Below the pieces are notes generated by a model that had not been told where the DNA came from, did no database searches, and saw nothing but the letters and a program-made list of their open reading frames with translations. DNA of 64,000 nt, taken from Dorea_A amylophila (GTDB taxonomy: Bacteria; Bacillota; Clostridia; Lachnospirales; Lachnospiraceae). Shown here piece after piece: positions 56,592 through 64,000 of the stretch. The stretch lies in NCBI RefSeq assembly GCF_025567265.1, contig NZ_JAOQJW010000008.1, positions 84,314-148,313 on the forward strand. The letters run 5' to 3'. The position numbers were made by a program, and so were the translations under genes. How positions within the stretch are numbered: the first letter of the stretch is position 1; each line of letters opens with the position of its first letter.

Positions 56592-57437
56592 TTATTTCTG
56601 GATTAATTTTGTCATATCAGCATACATCCATTTTTCAGTAATCTTTGCTACTGTTCCGTCATCTAACATATCCTGGATTACATCATCTAATTCTTTTGTC
56701 AGTTTATCTCCGTCATCTGTTTTTTGGAGGAAATAAGCTACATTATTTGCCAGAAGCTGTTCATCAAAGAAACGGAATTTTGCATCTGTATTGTTATGTG
56801 TAAATGCGTTTACATTTGTTGTTGTATTCGCATATGCATCAATTCTTCCAAGTTTCAGATCGTTCATACCTACAGCACTGTCTTCATAAAGTTTTACTGT
56901 AAATCCTTTTTCTTTCGCCATGTCTTCGATGATTGTCTGTGCAGCCTGTCCGTTTGTACATCCTACAGTCTTTCCTTTTAAATCATCAGATGTCTTGTAA
57001 TCAGAATCATCATTTACGATAATGCACTGTGAATCTCCGTAGTATGGGATTGTTGCATTATATTTGTCTGTTCTTTCTTCTTTTACTGCAAGGCAGTTTG
57101 CAACTACATCAGCACGTCCTGTATCCAGTTCTCCCCACATAGCATCGAAAGAAGCCTGTTTTACTTCTACTTCCCATCCGGTACGTTTTTCAATTTCATC
57201 CCACATCTCTGCGTCGATACCTGTCCATTTTCCATCATCAGAAATAAGGCTGTATGGTTCTCCTGTTCCAGATGTAACAACTGTTACTTTCTTTCCGGAA
57301 TCTTTTTTGTCATCACTCTTAGACTCTGAACTTGCTTTTTTATCTGAATCATCAGATTTGGCATTGCTTCCGCATCCTGCAACAGTTCCTACTGTCATCA
57401 TAGTTACTAATAAAGCAGCTAATACACGTTTTTTCAT
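56592..57437 (-). CDS. Polar amino-acid ABC transporter, substrate-binding lipoprotein
   Basis: Start at 57437 (MKKRVLAALLV) with AGGAG ten bases before it. About 281 residues: signal peptide with lipobox VAGCGSN, a Ser/Lys/Asp-rich linker, then a PBPb domain (SGTGEPYSLISDDGKWTGIDAEMWDEI, DVVANCLAVKEERTDKYNA, GCTNGQAAQTIIEDMA). The DxANxLA type segment and the general layout are like cystine-binding proteins, but the ligand is not certain. Confidence 0.9.
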   Translation of the reverse strand: MKKRVLAALLVTMMTVGTVAGCGSNAKSDDSDKKASSESKSDDKKDSGKKVTVVTSGTGEPYSLISDDGKWTGIDAEMWDEIEKRTGWEVEVKQASFDAMWGELDTGRADVVANCLAVKEERTDKYNATIPYYGDSQCIIVNDDSDYKTSDDLKGKTVGCTNGQAAQTIIEDMAKEKGFTVKLYEDSAVGMNDLKLGRIDAYANTTTNVNAFTHNNTDAKFRFFDEQLLANNVAYFLQKTDDGDKLTKELDDVIQDMLDDGTVAKITEKWMYADMTKLIQK

Positions 57438-57513
57438 AATACTTAATCTCCTCTTTTTCACATAAATGATAATGTATCTATCTTAATGGGGTTGTTCCAT
57501 TTAAGATCTTGTC

Positions 57514-58176
57514 TTAATACATATTTGCACATTTCTTTTCTAATAATTTGTGTAAGATTCCAAGCACAAATATAATCAGCCAGTACACCAGCATAACGGC
57601 AGCATAAATTTCAAAATATCTGAACGTTCTGGCTCCCTCAATCTTGGCAGCTCCCATGATATCCGGTACACCAAGCATAAATGCAAGCGAAGTCATTTTG
57701 ATCAGGTTAATGATGTCGTTAAAAAGCGGCGGTAATGCCACACGTACAGCCTGTGGAATTACGATTCTCGTAACCAGCTGAAAATTCGTCATTCCCAGTG
57801 AATATGCAGCTTCTTTCTGTCCTTCATCAACGGATAATAATGCTCCTCTGATACTTTCTGACATAAAAGCTCCCATATTAAAACTCATAACTACCGCTAC
57901 AGCGATAAGTGGTGTCATATTTCTCACAAATGCACTGTATAATGCAATTCCATAATAGAAGAAATACAACTGTGCTACGACCGGTGTACCTCGCATAATG
58001 GATACATACACTCTTGTCAGCTGATACAATACCGGAATTTTGTAATAACCGATGATTGCAATAATGACTCCCACGATCAGTGCAAATATTGTCGCAGCTA
58101 TCGTTAATTCAAATGTAATATTAACTTTACTTGCAATAATCGGCAGGACTTCCAAAAAATAACTTACTTTAAACAT
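57514..58176 (-). CDS. Polar amino-acid ABC transporter, permease
   Basis: 220 residues, five membrane helices, His/Glu/Gln-Arg-opine 3-TM type: LTRVYVSIMRGTPVVAQLYFFYYG, ESIRGALLSVDEGQKEAAYSLGMTNFQLVTRIVIPQAVRVALPP (EAA motif) and IKMTSLAFMLGVPDI. First gene of the transporter unit; a 200-base A/T-rich region upstream should hold its promoter. Confidence 0.93.
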   Translation of the reverse strand: MFKVSYFLEVLPIIASKVNITFELTIAATIFALIVGVIIAIIGYYKIPVLYQLTRVYVSIMRGTPVVAQLYFFYYGIALYSAFVRNMTPLIAVAVVMSFNMGAFMSESIRGALLSVDEGQKEAAYSLGMTNFQLVTRIVIPQAVRVALPPLFNDIINLIKMTSLAFMLGVPDIMGAAKIEGARTFRYFEIYAAVMLVYWLIIFVLGILHKLLEKKCANMY

Positions 58177-58381
58177 TTCACCTACTCCAGACCTGTTATT
58201 TCTATTCCTAACAAGTTAACATTTTAACATCTTCAAATTATTTTTCATCGTCATTGTCCTACAAAGCATTTGTTAATTTTTGTATCTTTTGCACATATTC
58301 TATAAGTATTATTATTTATAGAAGTTTTCTATATATTTTTCTTTAAGTAAATGTTTTCTTATGATTGTTGTGTATTCCTTC

Positions 58382-58948
58382 TTATTCTATATGATACTCC
58401 CTTAGTTTTTTCCTGCGTTCTTCATAATCCGGCATATACTTCTCTACCACATTCCAAAATGCATTCGAATGGTTCATCTCTTTTCTGTGTGCCAATTCAT
58501 GCACCACTACATAATCAACCAGTTCTTTTGGCACAAATAACAATCGATTATTAAAATTCAGATTTCCATTGCTGCTACAGCTTCCCCATCGTGTTTTCTG
58601 ATTACGCATAGATATCCTTCCATATGTAACACCCATTATTTTTGCATAATATTCAACTTGCCCTTCTATATACTGTCTGATCTTCGCTTTTCCTTCTTTT
58701 GTCTCGATCGGTGGAAGACCTGACATATCATCCCGATTGTTTCCAGCCAGACTCCATTCCTGCCGCTTTCTTATAATCCATGCTTCATGTTCCCGGATAA
58801 ATCTTTCTATAATCTCTCTTGGTGCCCGCATTGGAACTCTTGCATTTACTGTACCATCATATTTCACTTCTAACCCCAGTGTCTTCCTTTTTGATCGTAT
58901 AATCGGAATCTCTATTGTTTCATTATCTGTTTGTAAAATGTATTTCAT
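58382..58948 (-). CDS. YgjP/SprT-like M48-type metallopeptidase
   Basis: Start at 58948 with a GAAGG site. About 188 residues, HELAH zinc motif in VVVHELAHRKEMNHSNAFW, conserved MRNQKTRWGSCSSNGNLNFN before it, and YEERRKKLREY at the end. This is the DUF45 (YgjP) family of single-domain proteases with unknown targets. Single gene between the ABC unit and the rRNA operon. Confidence 0.9.
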   Translation of the reverse strand: MKYILQTDNETIEIPIIRSKRKTLGLEVKYDGTVNARVPMRAPREIIERFIREHEAWIIRKRQEWSLAGNNRDDMSGLPPIETKEGKAKIRQYIEGQVEYYAKIMGVTYGRISMRNQKTRWGSCSSNGNLNFNNRLLFVPKELVDYVVVHELAHRKEMNHSNAFWNVVEKYMPDYEERRKKLREYHIE

Positions 58949-58992
58949 ATTATTTATCCTTCTCATTCATTATAAAGTACTCTCTTATAACA

Positions 58993-59025
58993 TAAAAAGA
59001 CAGAAATCAAATCGATTTCTGTCTT
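58993..59025 (-). terminator. Terminator of the rRNA/tRNA operon
   Basis: AAAGACAGAAATC and GATTTCTGTCTTT arms right after tRNA-Asn on the minus strand, with a T-run. Confidence 0.85.
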
Positions 59026-59028
59026 TAA

Positions 59029-59100
59029 CTCCCCGAGTTGGGTTCGAACCAACGACCCTTCGGTTAACAGCCGAATGCTCTACCACTGAGCTATCGAGGA
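59029..59100 (-). tRNA. tRNA-Asn (GTT)
   Basis: Acceptor TCCTCGA/TCGGGGA, D-arm GCTC...GAGC, anticodon loop CTGTTAA (anticodon GTT), T-arm GGTTCGAACC. Last gene of the ribosomal operon. Confidence 0.95.
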
Positions 59101-59221
59101 ATACTTATATAGTATAAACCCTTTTGTCTCTTTTGACAAGGGTTTTTACTTGCTTTTTTATTTTTATGTACCTTCAAAACTGCATACAAGAAATATTTTC
59201 TTCATCCTACCTATCACCTTG

Positions 59222-62120
<2,899 letters not shown>

Positions 62121-62343
62121 GTTCTCATCCACGGGAATGGATGATCACTACACCGATATAGCGTTATCGGCGTTGGCTTAAGGTCAATTTTATTTACGTC
62201 TGTTTTCTTCAGACAGTAATTATTACTCTGTTTATAACAATTACCTCGGATGTCTTGATTAAGATATTTAAAAATCTTATCATTTCTATTTCTTATATGC
62301 AATTTTCAAGGTACATAGATGATAATGAGTTTTCATTATCAAG

Positions 62344-62416
62344 TGGAGAATACGAGATTCGAACTCGTGACCTCCTGCTTGCAAGGCAGGCGCTCTCCCA
62401 ACTGAGCTAATCCCCC
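62344..62416 (-). tRNA. tRNA-Ala (TGC)
   Basis: Acceptor GGGGGAT/ATTCTCC, anticodon loop CTTGCAA (anticodon TGC), T-arm GAGTTCGAATCTC. In the 16S-23S spacer, usual place. Confidence 0.95.
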
Positions 62417-62489
62417 ATATTCAATTAGTTTAGGCTTATAAAGTGGACTTAAGTGGGCCTTACCTCCTCAATCTCACGTTTATAAGTCA

Positions 62490-62563
<74 letters not shown>

Positions 62564-62578
62564 ATCTTTTTTTAGATT

Positions 62579-62692
62579 TGGCGGCCACCTACTCTCCCGC
62601 ACCGTCTCCAGTGAAGTACCATCGGCCGCTTAGGTCTTAACCATCGTGTTCGGGATGGGAACGGGTGTTTCCCCTAAGCGCATCGCCACCAA
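62579..62692 (-). rRNA. 5S ribosomal RNA
   Basis: On the minus strand GGTGGCGATGCGCTTAGGGG ... CCCATCCCGAACACG ... GGGAGAGTAGGTGGCC, a typical 5S sequence. It sits between 16S and tRNA-Ile, not after 23S as usual. Ends approximate. Confidence 0.93.
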
Positions 62693-62754
62693 AAATCATT
62701 ATTAAGCTTTTGACAGCCTTAATAACTAAACAATAGACACAACCCTTACTTTAT

Positions 62755-64000
<1,246 letters not shown>

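Overview
The window looks like a chromosomal segment of a Gram-positive anaerobic gut Firmicute of the family Lachnospiraceae (Dorea / Mediterraneibacter / Coprococcus comes-like). The basis is the partial 16S sequence, the strict-anaerobe enzymes (double-cubane / 2-hydroxyacyl-CoA dehydratase-type iron-sulfur proteins with their activator), the FeoA-FeoB fusion, a CIRCE operator, TTGACA/TATAAT-type promoters and strong AGGAGG ribosome binding sites. Most genes are on the minus strand. There are two runs of N (12254-12568 and 61676-61678), so this is a draft assembly.

Layout. 1-5.3 kb: start of a large secreted InlB-repeat protein, a LuxR-type regulator, and a decayed periplasmic-binding-domain hybrid histidine kinase behind a c-di-GMP-I (GEMM) riboswitch with its own terminator. 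5.3-8.9 kb: YbaK, tRNA-Gly, a membrane protein, a response regulator/FtsX deletion chimera and a MATE exporter. 8.94-10.65 kb: an IS605-type element with intact tnpB and frameshifted tnpA. 10.7-21.2 kb: aldo-keto reductase, AEC transporter (cut by the gap), a PatB-type C-S lyase, a C39-like peptidase, tRNA-Pro and a second identical tRNA-Gly, an LspA-like protein, an S8 protease, a cytidylate-kinase-like protein and an NhaD-type antiporter. 21.3-29.4 kb: clpX, ligA, a pseudouridine synthase and a cell-surface O-acylation cassette (DHHW, MBOAT, DUF4358, SGNH). 29.6-36.5 kb: a small DUF5721-like gene, htpG under CIRCE and a large ABC/FtsX exporter.

36.5-42.3 kb: an intricately folded non-coding repeat, then an iron-sulfur locus: two double-cubane-type proteins, a class V aminotransferase (cysteine desulfurase-like), DUF3343 and the ATPase activator. 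42.5-44.8 kb: panD, panC and a BASS transporter, apparently a pantothenate-precursor unit. 44.9-49.8 kb: feoAB fusion, CYTH protein, XdhC-family protein and a QueG-like ferredoxin-type protein. 49.9-58.2 kb: the most unusual locus. A third double-cubane-type protein is fused in one reading frame to a PucR/CdaR-type helix-turn-helix domain. It lies next to a stand-alone PucR regulator, a second PatB C-S lyase, an M20 amidohydrolase and a complete polar amino-acid ABC importer. A reasonable model is an iron-sulfur or redox-responsive regulator controlling import and breakdown of (sulfur) amino acids; this is inference.

59-64 kb: a ribosomal operon read on the minus strand in the order 16S - 5S - tRNA-Ile - tRNA-Ala - 23S - tRNA-Asn, with 5S ahead of 23S instead of after it. 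Several genes in the first 12 kb are broken (hybrid kinase, regulator/permease chimera, tnpA, Rpn remnant), which marks this end of the window as a decaying accessory region.
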